Notes: generated from the sequence alone by a model not told the origin. A stretch of 17,163 bases of DNA from JAXGQD01 sp964401615 (GCA_964401615.1 CAYNZF010000045.1:1-17163); one strand, 5' to 3'. Shown: positions 7,337-15,351, numbered from the stretch's first letter. Program-made: numbers and translations.

Positions 7337-8235
7337 GCGTCTGAGCCTGCGGTGCCGGTACTCCTGTCGTCGGTGCTGCCGGCGGCCGCGGGGCTCGAGC
7401 AGCCTGGGCTGCAAATCAGCGCGCGTTCATGGCTCAAACCGTCCAGCAGGATGTTGGCCACAATGCCGGCGTCTCTCCGGTAAGGCAGGAGGGCGGCTGT
7501 TTTCTCCATGTTGGCTTCCAGCGCTTCGAGCCGCGGCGCGATTTGTACCACGGCGGCTTCCCTATCCGGTGCTTTTATGAAAGAGCGGCCCTTGCTTTTC
7601 GTGTCGTCCACATAGTCGTCCAGGGCATCCAGGAGATAAACCCAACGCCCCAGGTCGCTTAAGAGCACGGCCACAGATTGCTGCGTGCTTTGGTCCAGAT
7701 GGGCTGCTTCTGCACAAGGCTGCGCCAGTGCGGCAAGCAGATTGCCGAAGCTTCCGGCTTGAAGTTCAATGTCATTGTTGTTGGCTTCCAGGGCATCTAA
7801 ATCAGCCAGGTGTTTTTTGATGGCCGCCGCGATTTCAGGCTGATTGCGCTGCGCTTTTTTCACCGCTTTGGCCGTAATCAGCCGCAAGCCCGCTGTGGTA
7901 ACGCGTTTTTCTCCGTCCTTGACGTTGTCGTCCAGTTTTGAGCTCGCGAGCAAAACAGCGATGGCTGCGCCAAGCTTGAGTACCGCGTCGGGCTGGGCAA
8001 TGGGGTGCTTTTTCAGAGGATGCAGCACACAGGTCTCGGGCGCGACGGCAGGGTTTTCGGCTTGCAGGGCTTCAATCAGCAGCAGCAGAAAGGTCAGGTC
8101 GTACGAAACGGCCAGGCGCGGCAGCTGGCCGTAGTCCGTGGAAATCGCCTTGCACAGGCCGCAGTAAATGCTGCGGTAGCGCTCAAATTCGCGAAACTTC
8201 ATTTCTGCTTTTAATGCTTTGACATAACCGAACAT
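7333..8235 (-). CDS. DUF5685 family protein
   Basis: 300 residues, soluble and helical. The N-terminus MFGYVKALKAEM, the YCGLCK motif (24-29), SYDLTFLLLL (44-53) and CVLHPLKKHP (69-78) are what I know of DUF5685, a Firmicutes family of unknown function. Two acidic motifs stand out: SSKLDDNVKDG (98-108) and DALDDYVDDTKSKGR (203-217). Their form and spacing recall the two Asp-rich motifs of squalene/phytoene synthases, so an isoprenoid-synthase-like fold is possible (inference). The last ~25 residues are low-complexity Ser/Ala/Gly/Asp and may be a run-on tail. It is the first gene of the cluster and overlaps ywaF by ATGA. A weak ribosome site (AAGAG) precedes the ATG; a possible -10 (TATAGT) lies on the minus strand near 8310. 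Confidence 0.85.
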   Translation of the reverse strand: MFGYVKALKAEMKFREFERYRSIYCGLCKAISTDYGQLPRLAVSYDLTFLLLLIEALQAENPAVAPETCVLHPLKKHPIAQPDAVLKLGAAIAVLLASSKLDDNVKDGEKRVTTAGLRLITAKAVKKAQRNQPEIAAAIKKHLADLDALEANNNDIELQAGSFGNLLAALAQPCAEAAHLDQSTQQSVAVLLSDLGRWVYLLDALDDYVDDTKSKGRSFIKAPDREAAVVQIAPRLEALEANMEKTAALLPYRRDAGIVANILLDGLSHERALICSPGCSSPAAAGSTDDRSTGTAGSDA

Positions 8236-8408
8236 TTTTCACTCTTTTCTTTTATTTGGAGACTGTTTTTTTGTGCTCCTTTGCGAAAATTCAGGGGATT
8301 TCCACACTATATTGTTAGGCAAAACGCATTCATATCACGCAGGCCGTTTCTCCGGAACAGTAAACTCACGATCTGATCTCCGTTGAACTAATCAAGGACC
8401 AGCGGATG

Positions 8409-8417
8409 TGCTAAAAT
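8409..8417 (+). promoter_or_regulatory. Possible extended -10 promoter of gltX-glnS
   Basis: TGCTAAAAT fits the extended -10 pattern TGnTAnAAT. No -35 box at proper spacing is seen; TTGAAC at 8383-8388 is 23 bases away. It would give a leader of about 45 bases ending in AGGAG (8457-8461), 7 bases before the gltX ATG. I looked for a T-box leader in the 233-base gap and saw none. Confidence 0.4.
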
Positions 8418-8468
8418 AACTCAGATAAAACAAGCCTTCAGACGAATTAAGTATACAGGAGTTTTTTA

Positions 8469-9917
8469 ATGTCTCAAAACAATGTACGTACGCGTTTCGC
8501 GCCCAGCCCTACCGGCATCATGCACGTGGGCAATCTGCGCACCGCGCTTTATGAATACCTTCTGGCCAAGTCATTGGGCGGCAGTTTTATACTGCGCATC
8601 GAGGACACGGACCAGGAACGGCAGGTCGATGGTGCGACCGAGATTATTTACAAGACCCTGGTACAGTGTGGCTTGCTGCACGATGAAGGCCCGGATGTGG
8701 GCGGCGACCACGGCCCTTATGTCCAAAGTGAACGACTTTCTTTGTACAAGCCGGCCGCAGAACAACTGGTGGCGTCCGGACATGCTTATTATTGTTTTTG
8801 CACGGAAGAACGTCTGGCCGCTTTGAAGGAGAACGACAGTCACGCGGGCTACGACAGGCATTGCCGCGCTTTGGACGCTGCTGAAGTACAAGCACTGCTC
8901 GCCTCGGGTCTTTCCTACACGATCCGGCAGAAAATGCCCTTGACGGGTGAGACAGTCTTCAGCGACGCGGTCTACGGCGACATTACGGTCAAGAACGAGG
9001 AACTGGAAGATCAGATCTTGCTCAAAGCCGATGGTTTTCCTACTTATAATTTTGCCAATGTGGTGGATGACGCGGCGATGGCCATCAGTCATGTGGTGCG
9101 CGGTTCGGAATATCTCTCCTCCACCCCGAAATACAACCTGCTCTATGAAGCCTTCGGTTTTGAAAAACCTACGTATGTGCATCTCCCGCTGATTTTGGGT
9201 GAAGACGGGCAAAAGCTTTCCAAACGCCATGGCGCGACGGGCTTCCACGACCTTGTGGCCGAGGGTTACCTGCCTGAGGCGATCATCAATTACATCGCAC
9301 TGCTCGGCTGGGCACCGAAAGACAACCAGGAGCTTTTTTCACTGGACGAGCTGGTCAAAGCATTCTCTATTGAAGGCATCAGTAAGTCCCCGTCGATTTT
9401 CGATTACAAGAAACTGCTCTGGTTCAATCAAGAGTATTTCCGGCGCATGAGCCCGGAGGAGTTCACGGAGCTCTGCCGCCCCCGCTTTGAGGCGGTGCTG
9501 CCGCAGCGGGCGGAAGGCTGGGACCATGCTTTACTGGCCGGCCTCCTGCAGGCCAGACTGGAAAAATTGACCGACATTCCCGCGCAGATCGGCTTTTTGG
9601 CAGAATACAACGAGGATTTTGAACTGGACCTTTTTGCCCATAAAAAGATGAAAACGACTGTGGAAGCGGCTTTCCCCATGCTGAAAACACTGGCTGGGGG
9701 GCTGGCGGGACTGCCGGAGTGGACGGAAACGGCCATTCACGATTATCTGATCGGTCTGGCGGTTCAGCTGGGTGTCAAAAACGGTCAGGTGATGTGGCCC
9801 TGCCGCATCGCAATCGCAGGGCAGGCGGTGACCCCGGGCGGGGCGGTGGAAATCCTGCTGCTGCTGGGGCGCGCGGAGAGCTTGAAACGCATCAATCACA
9901 CGTTAGAAAGAGGCTGA
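8469..9917 (+). CDS. gltX: Glutamyl-tRNA synthetase
   Basis: 482 residues, full length for a bacterial class I GluRS. It attaches glutamate to tRNA-Glu in the cytoplasm. The N-terminus has RFAPSPTGIMHVGNLRTAL, with the HIGH-type motif at about 14-22. The KMSKS loop is KLSKR (248-252) in LGEDGQKLSKRHG. CFC at 108-110 and Cys 131 are at the place of the zinc site of some GluRS. The C-terminal helical anticodon-binding part is complete. Because a GlnRS gene follows 3 bases later, this enzyme may be of the discriminating kind that does not need to mischarge tRNA-Gln, but I cannot show this from sequence. The start is supported by AGGAG 7 bases upstream. Confidence 0.97.
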   Translation: MSQNNVRTRFAPSPTGIMHVGNLRTALYEYLLAKSLGGSFILRIEDTDQERQVDGATEIIYKTLVQCGLLHDEGPDVGGDHGPYVQSERLSLYKPAAEQLVASGHAYYCFCTEERLAALKENDSHAGYDRHCRALDAAEVQALLASGLSYTIRQKMPLTGETVFSDAVYGDITVKNEELEDQILLKADGFPTYNFANVVDDAAMAISHVVRGSEYLSSTPKYNLLYEAFGFEKPTYVHLPLILGEDGQKLSKRHGATGFHDLVAEGYLPEAIINYIALLGWAPKDNQELFSLDELVKAFSIEGISKSPSIFDYKKLLWFNQEYFRRMSPEEFTELCRPRFEAVLPQRAEGWDHALLAGLLQARLEKLTDIPAQIGFLAEYNEDFELDLFAHKKMKTTVEAAFPMLKTLAGGLAGLPEWTETAIHDYLIGLAVQLGVKNGQVMWPCRIAIAGQAVTPGGAVEILLLLGRAESLKRINHTLERG

Positions 9918-9920
9918 ACC

Positions 9921-11622
9921 ATGGCAGAAGAATTGAAAGAGTCATTGCTTCCGGAAAGCAAGAATTTTATCCAGGCGTTTATCGATGAAGATATCGCGGA
10001 GGGTGGCCAATTTGAGGGAAAAACCGTCCACACGCGTTTTCCTCCCGAACCCAACGGCTACCTTCACATCGGTCACGCCAAGGCCATCTGCATCAACTTC
10101 GGTCTGGCTGAGCAATACAAGGGCCTGTGCAATCTGCGCATGGATGATACGAACCCCTCAAAAGAGGACGTCGAGTACGTTGACTCGATTCAGGAAGATA
10201 TTCGCTGGCTGGGTTTTGACTGGGCCGAGCGCTTTTATTTTGCCTCGGACTACTTTCCCAGGATGTATGAACTGGCCTGCGAGCTGATTGAAAAAGGCCT
10301 GGCTTATGTCTGTGATTTGAGCGCTGAAGATACCCGCAGCATGCGCGGGACACTGACCGAGCCGGGCGTTGACAGCCCCTACCGTACACGCAGCGTGGAA
10401 GAGAATTTGCGTTTGTTTGCGGGAATGAAAGCCGGTGAGTTCGCGGATGGTTCCAGGACGTTGAGGGCCAAAATCGACATGAGCTCGGGGAACATGAACA
10501 TGCGCGATCCGGTGCTGTACCGCATCCTGCGCGCCCACCATCACCGNNNNNNNNNNCGGCGACAAGTGGTGCATCTATCCGATGTATGATTTTGCCCATC
10601 CGATCGAGGATGCTTTGGAATGCATCACGCACTCCCTCTGTTCAATCGAGTTTGAAGATCACCGCCCGCTCTACGATTGGGTGGTCAATCACGTCACCCT
10701 GCCCTCCAAACCGCGCCAGATCGAATTTTCTCGTCTGGGCCTCAACTATACAGTTATGAGCAAAAGAAAGCTGCGTTATCTGGTGGAAGAAAATCTGGTG
10801 GACGGCTGGGATGACCCACGCCTGCCGACGCTTTCAGGGCTGAGGCGCCGTGGCTACACCCCGCTCTCCATCCGCAATTTCATTACCCGTGTGGGCGTGT
10901 CCAAGGTGACCAATACGGTCGACCAGGCGTTTTTAGAGTTTTGCCTGCGTGAAGATTTGAACCGTTCTGCTCCTCGTGTCATGGCGGTCACTCGTCCCAT
11001 CAAACTGACGCTGACGAATTACCCCGAGGGTCAAAGCGAGACCTTCATCGCCGAAAATAATCCGGAGCGCCCTGAGGACGGGACGCGAGAAATCACTTTT
11101 TCACAGCATCTCTGGATCGAGGAAGAAGATTTCATGGAAGAACCGGCCCGCAAGTATTTCCGACTCTTCCCGGGCAACGAAGTGCGTCTCAAGCATGCTT
11201 ATGTCATCAAATGCACGGGCTGTGTCAAGGATGAGAACGGCAAAGTCGTCGAAGTTCTGGCTGAGTACGATCCGGCCAGCCGCGGGGGCAATGTCACTGA
11301 CGGACGAAAAATCAAGGGCACCATCCATTTTGTCGATCAGGCGACGGCCATCAATGCCGAACTGCGCCTCTACGACAGACTCTTCACGGTGGAAGACCCG
11401 GATGCCACTGAAGACAGCTATCTGGAAACCATCAACAAAGATTCCCTGGATATTCTGACTGACGCGAAGCTCGAGGCTTCATTGGCTGCTGCCCGGATCG
11501 GACAGGCCTTCCAGTTCATGCGCATGGGCTACTTCACCCTGGACAGGGTGCACAGCCGCCCCGACTCATTGGTCTTCAACCGCACCGTGACACTGAAGGA
11601 CAGCTACAAAGTCCCGAAATAA
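9921..11622 (+). CDS. glnS: Glutaminyl-tRNA synthetase (interrupted by assembly gap)
   Basis: Class I GlnRS, which charges tRNA-Gln with glutamine directly. The HIGH motif lies in PPEPNGYLHIGHAKA (His 49 to His 52) and the KMSKS loop in VMSKRKL, followed by GWDDPRLPTLSGLRRRGY; the C-terminal beta-barrel anticodon domains run to the stop. Ten Ns at 10547-10556 split it into two frames that differ by one base. Reading across with homologues, the join should be HHHRTGDKWCIYPMYDF, which needs 3 missing bases, not 10. With that correction the gene is 1,695 bases (564 residues), close to E. coli GlnRS (554). So I treat it as one intact gene. It begins 3 bases after the gltX stop, with AGAGG 7 bases before its ATG. 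Most Firmicutes make Gln-tRNA indirectly by GatCAB; having GlnRS is the less common option. Confidence 0.95.
10547..10556. other. Scaffold gap of 10 Ns inside glnS
   Basis: Ten unresolved bases, the only ones in the window. The flanking frames are CAC CAT CAC CGN on the left and nnC GGC GAC AAG TGG on the right. Frame and homology both fit a true gap of 3 bases (Arg-Thr codons), so the N-run is a placeholder and the apparent frameshift an artefact. Confidence 0.95.
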
Positions 11623-11627
11623 CAACC

Positions 11628-11655
11628 AAAAGCTCTGAGCGATCAGAGCTTTTTT
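11628..11655. terminator. Bidirectional terminator between glnS and the ABC exporter
   Basis: An 11-bp perfect stem (AAAAGCTCTGA / TCAGAGCTTTT) with loop GCGA, followed by Ts on the plus strand and by TTTT read from the other strand. It lies 5 bases after the glnS stop and 25 bases beyond the exporter stop, so it can serve both converging units. Confidence 0.9.
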
Positions 11656-11679
11656 ATAGCGGTACAGAGAGCTTGTGCT

Positions 11680-13506
11680 TCATTCCGCAATCAAACGATA
11701 CTGGCTTTCATAGAGTTCCGCGTAGAAACCCCGGGCTGCGAGGAGCTCTTCATGTGTGCCCTGCTCGATGACGGAACCTTTATCCATGACCAGGATCTGT
11801 GAAGCCTCACGAATTGTAGACAGGCGATGCGCGATGATGAAGCTGGTGCGGCCCTGCATGATTTGTAAAAAAGCTTTTTGAACGAGCAGTTCGGTACGTG
11901 TATCGATGGCCGAGGTGGCTTCATCGAGAATGAGCAGCTGGGGTGCGATGAGCAAGGTCCGCGCGATGGTGAGAAGCTGGCGCTGGCCGACCGACAAGGC
12001 TTCCCCATTCGCTTGCAGCAAGGTGTCGTAGCCTTCCGGCAGTCGGCGGATAAAGCCGTGCGCCATGGCCTTTTGGGCCGCCTCGACGACTTCGTCACGA
12101 CTCGCATCCGGCCTTCCGTAGGCGATGTTCTGGTGCACGGTACCGGAAAATATCCAGCTGTCCTGCAGCACCATACCGATACTGCGCCGCAAGGAAGCCC
12201 GCTTTACTTTAGTGATATCCTGCCCGTCAATCAAAATGCGGCCGGCATCCAGCTCGTAAAAACGCATCAGCACGTTGACCAGGGTCGTTTTTCCGGCTCC
12301 TGTAGGTCCCACAATGGCGACCATCGCGTCCGCGGGCACATGCAAGTTCAAATTTTCGATCAGTTTCTGCTCCTTGCGATAGGAAAAATCGATTTCTTCA
12401 AAACTCACCTGACCTTCAGTCAATTGCAGGTCCAAAGCATCTTCATCCGATTCGACCTCTTCAGCGTCAAAGAGGGCAAAAACACGTGCTGCCCCGGCGA
12501 AGGAGTTCTGCAGCTGCGTAAACACCGCGGAGATTTCGTTGATCGGCTTGGCAAATTGCAGGGCATAGTTCAAAAGCGCGGTGACCTGTCCGACACTCAG
12601 AGCCCCTCCTACTGCGAGAAAAGCCGCCAGACCCGCCACCAGGACATAGGCCACGTTGTTCAGAAAACGGATGCCCGGGTTGGACAGCGAGCTGTAAAGC
12701 TGAGCCTTTTGCCCGCTTTGGTAAAGCGCTTGATTCAGCTCGTCAAAGATCTCGTCCCGTTCGTTTTCCGCGTTAAAGGCCTGGATGATGGCCTGATTGT
12801 CCAGACTCTCTTCAATATGGGCGTTGACCTGGCCCAGATCACCCGCCTGATCGCGGAAATAGTTGTAGGAGAGCTTCGCGATAACTGAAGTGAGCCAGAA
12901 ACACAGAGGTGTGATGGCGAACACCACCAGGCTGACCGGGAGGCTGATCGAGATCAGCATGATAAAAGACCCGATCAGTAAAGGCAGGCCGTAAAAGACC
13001 TGATTCAGCAGCTGAGCGATACCCTCGGCGACGGCCTCCAGATCAGCGGTCAAACGAGAAATCAAGTCGCCGTGCGGATGGCTGTCCAAAATTTCGAGCG
13101 GCAGGCGGCTGAGCTTGTCGAAACCGCGGTCGCGCAGGCGCTGAGCCAGTCTCCCGGTAATGTTCTGGGTTTGTGCCTGCATCAGCCACTGAAAGAAGGA
13201 ACTGAGCAGGAAGAGCAAGCCGCCGAGCCCGATGAGCGGCCAGAGCAGGGTCCATTGCACCTGCCCGCTGCCGCCCATTTGATCGATGGCCTTACCCAGG
13301 ACGGTGGGAATAAAGAGATAAGTCAACGAAGACAGGAGACCGGATCCCGCGACCAGGATCAGCCGCCAGGGCATTTTTTTCAGCTCGGACCAGAGGCGTT
13401 TGGCAGAGCTTTTACTGTCATATTGGGCCTTGAGGCGGTCTTTCCGGCTGTCCGCAGTTTCTTGCTTGCTCGAGGGGGGCGTAATGGAATTAAAGATCTG
13501 CGCCAT
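11680..13506 (-). CDS. Heterodimeric ABC exporter subunit B (catalytically consensus)
   Basis: 608 residues: an N-terminal six-helix membrane domain (about 45-345) fused to an ATPase domain. Walker A is GPTGAGKTT (about 400-408), Walker B LLILDE with catalytic Glu (about 529), and the switch His lies in IIAHRLSTI (about 560). The signature is LSVGQ (about 504-508) instead of LSGGQ. This combination fits the TM288/BmrD-like half of heterodimeric multidrug-type exporters: its own Walker motifs form the active site with the partner's signature, and its altered signature serves the degenerate site. The start ATG has GGGAGGTG 4 bases upstream (core GGAGG at 6) and overlaps the subunit A gene by 17 bases; a longer in-frame ATG at 13539 lacks such a site. 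The substrate cannot be told from sequence. Confidence 0.93.
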   Translation of the reverse strand: MAQIFNSITPPSSKQETADSRKDRLKAQYDSKSSAKRLWSELKKMPWRLILVAGSGLLSSLTYLFIPTVLGKAIDQMGGSGQVQWTLLWPLIGLGGLLFLLSSFFQWLMQAQTQNITGRLAQRLRDRGFDKLSRLPLEILDSHPHGDLISRLTADLEAVAEGIAQLLNQVFYGLPLLIGSFIMLISISLPVSLVVFAITPLCFWLTSVIAKLSYNYFRDQAGDLGQVNAHIEESLDNQAIIQAFNAENERDEIFDELNQALYQSGQKAQLYSSLSNPGIRFLNNVAYVLVAGLAAFLAVGGALSVGQVTALLNYALQFAKPINEISAVFTQLQNSFAGAARVFALFDAEEVESDEDALDLQLTEGQVSFEEIDFSYRKEQKLIENLNLHVPADAMVAIVGPTGAGKTTLVNVLMRFYELDAGRILIDGQDITKVKRASLRRSIGMVLQDSWIFSGTVHQNIAYGRPDASRDEVVEAAQKAMAHGFIRRLPEGYDTLLQANGEALSVGQRQLLTIARTLLIAPQLLILDEATSAIDTRTELLVQKAFLQIMQGRTSFIIAHRLSTIREASQILVMDKGSVIEQGTHEELLAARGFYAELYESQYRLIAE

Positions 13507-15244
13507 TTTGCACCTCCCTTTCCAACTGCGATGAAGCAATTTCGCGGTACAGTTCGCTGGTTTTCAGCAGCTCCCGGTGCGTGCCTAAAGCCATTTGTTT
13601 GCCATCGTCTAAAACCAGAATGCGCGCCGCGTTTTTTACGACATGCACACGCTGAGAAATAAAGACCACCGCTTTTTCTTTAACGAGCGGAGCCAGAGCT
13701 TTTCTGAACTTATAATCCGTCAGGTAGTCCAGTCCGGAGGTCGCGTCATCCAAAATCAATAAGTCAAAGTCATGCAAAACCCCCCTGGCCAGACTCAACC
13801 GCTGTTTTTGGCCGCCGGAGAAATTGACCCCGCCCCGCTCCACCACCGCGTCCAGGCCGCCTTCTTTTTCGGCCACGAAGTCCTCGGCCTGCGCGAGCCG
13901 CAGGGCAGCCCACAGGCGTTCGTCAGAATAGTTCCCGCTCCTCGCCGCCTGACCCAGAAGCAGATTGCTGCGGATCGTACCCGCCAGGAGCGAGGCCTTT
14001 TGGGGCACATACGCAATGCGTTGACGCAGCTCATGTTCGTCCAGGCTCTCAATATCGCGCCCGTCGAAATGCAGCTCACCACGGTCACTTCTGAAAAAAT
14101 GTAATAGCAAAGCCGCCAAAGTCGATTTTCCGGATCCTGTCGCGCCAATCACCCCCAGTGTCTCGCCTTTTTTCAGACTGAAGCTGATCCCTTCAAGCGC
14201 GCTGACATGACTGCCGGGATAAGTAAAAGCAAGATCTTTCACGTCCAGCAGCGCTTCACTCGTTTCAAACGGATCTGCGACGACGGCCTGCGGCTCCTCC
14301 GCTTCATAGGCCAGCACCTCGGCCACTCTTTTGCCCGCGGTAAAAGCTTTGGGGAATTGCATGAAGAGCATAGCCACGACCATCATGGCGTTGACCAACT
14401 GGGTTTGATAACCGATGAAGGCAAAGACCTCACCTTGCGTCAGCTGACCCACATTGACCAAAAGGCCGCCCCGCCAGAGCACCAGAACGATGACCCCATT
14501 AAAAATCAGCGAGGTGACCGGGTTCATCAGTGCGGCAATCTTACCGGAACGAATGCTCTCTCTGGTCAGATCGAGATTTTTAGCAGCGAAAAACCGCCGT
14601 TCATGCCCTTCCCTGGCAAAAGCGCGAATGACTTTACTGCCTGACAAATTGTCCCGGATCAAGCCGGTCACTTTATCCAGGCGAAGCTGCACGACCCGGT
14701 AAACCCGCACAGTCGCCTGCATGATGAGCCACAGCGCATAGGCGGCGACCGGGATGGCCGCCAGCATCAGCAGGGCCAGGCGGGTGTTGATGATCAAGCC
14801 CATGATCAAGCTGCCGACCGTAAGAAAAGGAGCCCTGGACACCAGACGAATGGTCATGGCAATTGCCAGCTGCAGCTGGTTGATGTCGAGCGTCGAGCGC
14901 ACCAAGAGTGAGGATTGACCGAAGTGCTGCGTGTCTTCCTGCGAAGCATGACTGATTTTCTTGACAATGGCCGTTCTAAGGTTGGTCCCGAAGCCCTGCG
15001 AGCAGACCGAAGACATGTATTGGCAGGAAAAAGCGAATATCACCGCGAAAACCACCAGCAAAAGCATCCAGAGTGTCTGATTGATGATAAAGCTGCGATT
15101 TCCGGCGTTGATGCCGAGGTCGATGAGACGCGCGATCAAGAAGGGCAAAAGCGTTTCAATCACGGCTTCGCTCAACTTAAACAGCGGTCCCAAAATCAGC
15201 TCTTTTTTGTACCCGCGCAAATAAGGCCACAGCGTTTTAAACAT
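13490..15244 (-). CDS. Heterodimeric ABC exporter subunit A (degenerate ATP site)
   Basis: 584 residues: six membrane helices (about 16-40, 55-75, 133-152, 155-177, 240-262, 280-297), then an ATPase domain. Walker A is GATGSGKST (367-375) and the signature is canonical FSGGQ (475-479). Walker B is LLILDD, so the catalytic Glu is replaced by Asp 500, and the switch His is replaced by Gln 531 (ISQRVHVV). Asp and Gln at these places are the usual marks of the TM287/BmrC-like half, whose own ATP site hydrolyses poorly. It forms a pair with the gene that follows and overlaps it by 17 bases. The ATG at 15244 has no ribosome site, and a perfect TATAAT ends 7 bases before it, so the message is probably leaderless. 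Confidence 0.93.
   Translation of the reverse strand: MFKTLWPYLRGYKKELILGPLFKLSEAVIETLLPFLIARLIDLGINAGNRSFIINQTLWMLLLVVFAVIFAFSCQYMSSVCSQGFGTNLRTAIVKKISHASQEDTQHFGQSSLLVRSTLDINQLQLAIAMTIRLVSRAPFLTVGSLIMGLIINTRLALLMLAAIPVAAYALWLIMQATVRVYRVVQLRLDKVTGLIRDNLSGSKVIRAFAREGHERRFFAAKNLDLTRESIRSGKIAALMNPVTSLIFNGVIVLVLWRGGLLVNVGQLTQGEVFAFIGYQTQLVNAMMVVAMLFMQFPKAFTAGKRVAEVLAYEAEEPQAVVADPFETSEALLDVKDLAFTYPGSHVSALEGISFSLKKGETLGVIGATGSGKSTLAALLLHFFRSDRGELHFDGRDIESLDEHELRQRIAYVPQKASLLAGTIRSNLLLGQAARSGNYSDERLWAALRLAQAEDFVAEKEGGLDAVVERGGVNFSGGQKQRLSLARGVLHDFDLLILDDATSGLDYLTDYKFRKALAPLVKEKAVVFISQRVHVVKNAARILVLDDGKQMALGTHRELLKTSELYREIASSQLEREVQNGADL
13511..13518 (-). promoter_or_regulatory. Ribosome binding site deciding the exporter B start
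   Basis: Minus-strand GGGAGGTG lies inside the end of the subunit A gene, with core GGAGG 6 bases before the ATG at 13506. It argues against the longer start at 13539. Confidence 0.8.
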
Positions 15245-15250
15245 GAAGCT

Positions 15251-15279
15251 ATTATAACAAACAGATTATGTTTTTTAAG
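15251..15279 (-). promoter_or_regulatory. Promoter of the ABC exporter operon, predicted leaderless
   Basis: Minus-strand TATAAT (15256-15251) with a weak -35 CTTAAA (15279-15274) at 17 bases. Six bases separate the -10 box from the A of the ATG at 15244, the normal distance to the transcription start. The A of the start codon is therefore the likely +1, which agrees with the lack of a ribosome site. Confidence 0.6.
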
Positions 15280-15286
15280 TTATAAT
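15258..15286 (+). promoter_or_regulatory. Promoter of the alcohol dehydrogenase gene
   Basis: Perfect plus-strand TATAAT (15281-15286) with a weak -35 CAAACA (15258-15263) at 17 bases. It overlaps the divergent exporter promoter almost completely, so the two are likely to exclude each other. The predicted start falls inside the palindrome at 15287-15305. Confidence 0.55.
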
Positions 15287-15305
15287 GGGTTTAGTTAATA
15301 AACCC
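15287..15305. promoter_or_regulatory. Operator-like palindrome at the dehydrogenase transcription start
   Basis: GGGTTTA-GTTAA-TAAACCC is a perfect 7-bp inverted repeat with a 5-base centre, directly after the -10 box. Its place suits a repressor site. It does not match the Rex consensus (TTGTTAAN6TTAACAA) known for clostridial alcohol genes. It could also fold in the RNA leader. Confidence 0.45.
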
Positions 15306-15311
15306 CTGGTG

Positions 15312-15326
15312 AGACCTTTTTGGTCT
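15312..15326 (+). repeat. Short hairpin in the dehydrogenase leader
   Basis: AGACC-TTTTT-GGTCT is a 5-bp inverted repeat in the 5' leader, between the operator-like palindrome and the GGAGG ribosome site (15342-15346). It is too weak to call a terminator and no U-run follows. Confidence 0.3.
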
Positions 15327-15351
15327 AATCATGTTAATCGTGGAGGTATAA

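Noticed and set aside
8236..8468. T-box riboswitch before gltX
   Set aside because: No T-box-like conserved sequence and no terminator/antiterminator pair is visible in this gap.
8571..9248. 225-codon minus-strand frame
   Set aside because: Antisense shadow of gltX, which is unmistakable on the plus strand.
9921..11622. glnS as a frameshifted pseudogene or two separate genes
   Set aside because: The frame change coincides exactly with the N-run, and both halves are well conserved; an assembly gap explains it.
11878..12888. 336-codon plus-strand frame
   Set aside because: Antisense to the ATPase half and part of the membrane half of exporter subunit B; the translated Walker and switch motifs on the minus strand prove the other strand codes.
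15287..15305. Rex repressor site before the alcohol dehydrogenase
   Set aside because: The palindrome differs from TTGTTAAN6TTAACAA in both half-sites and in centre length.
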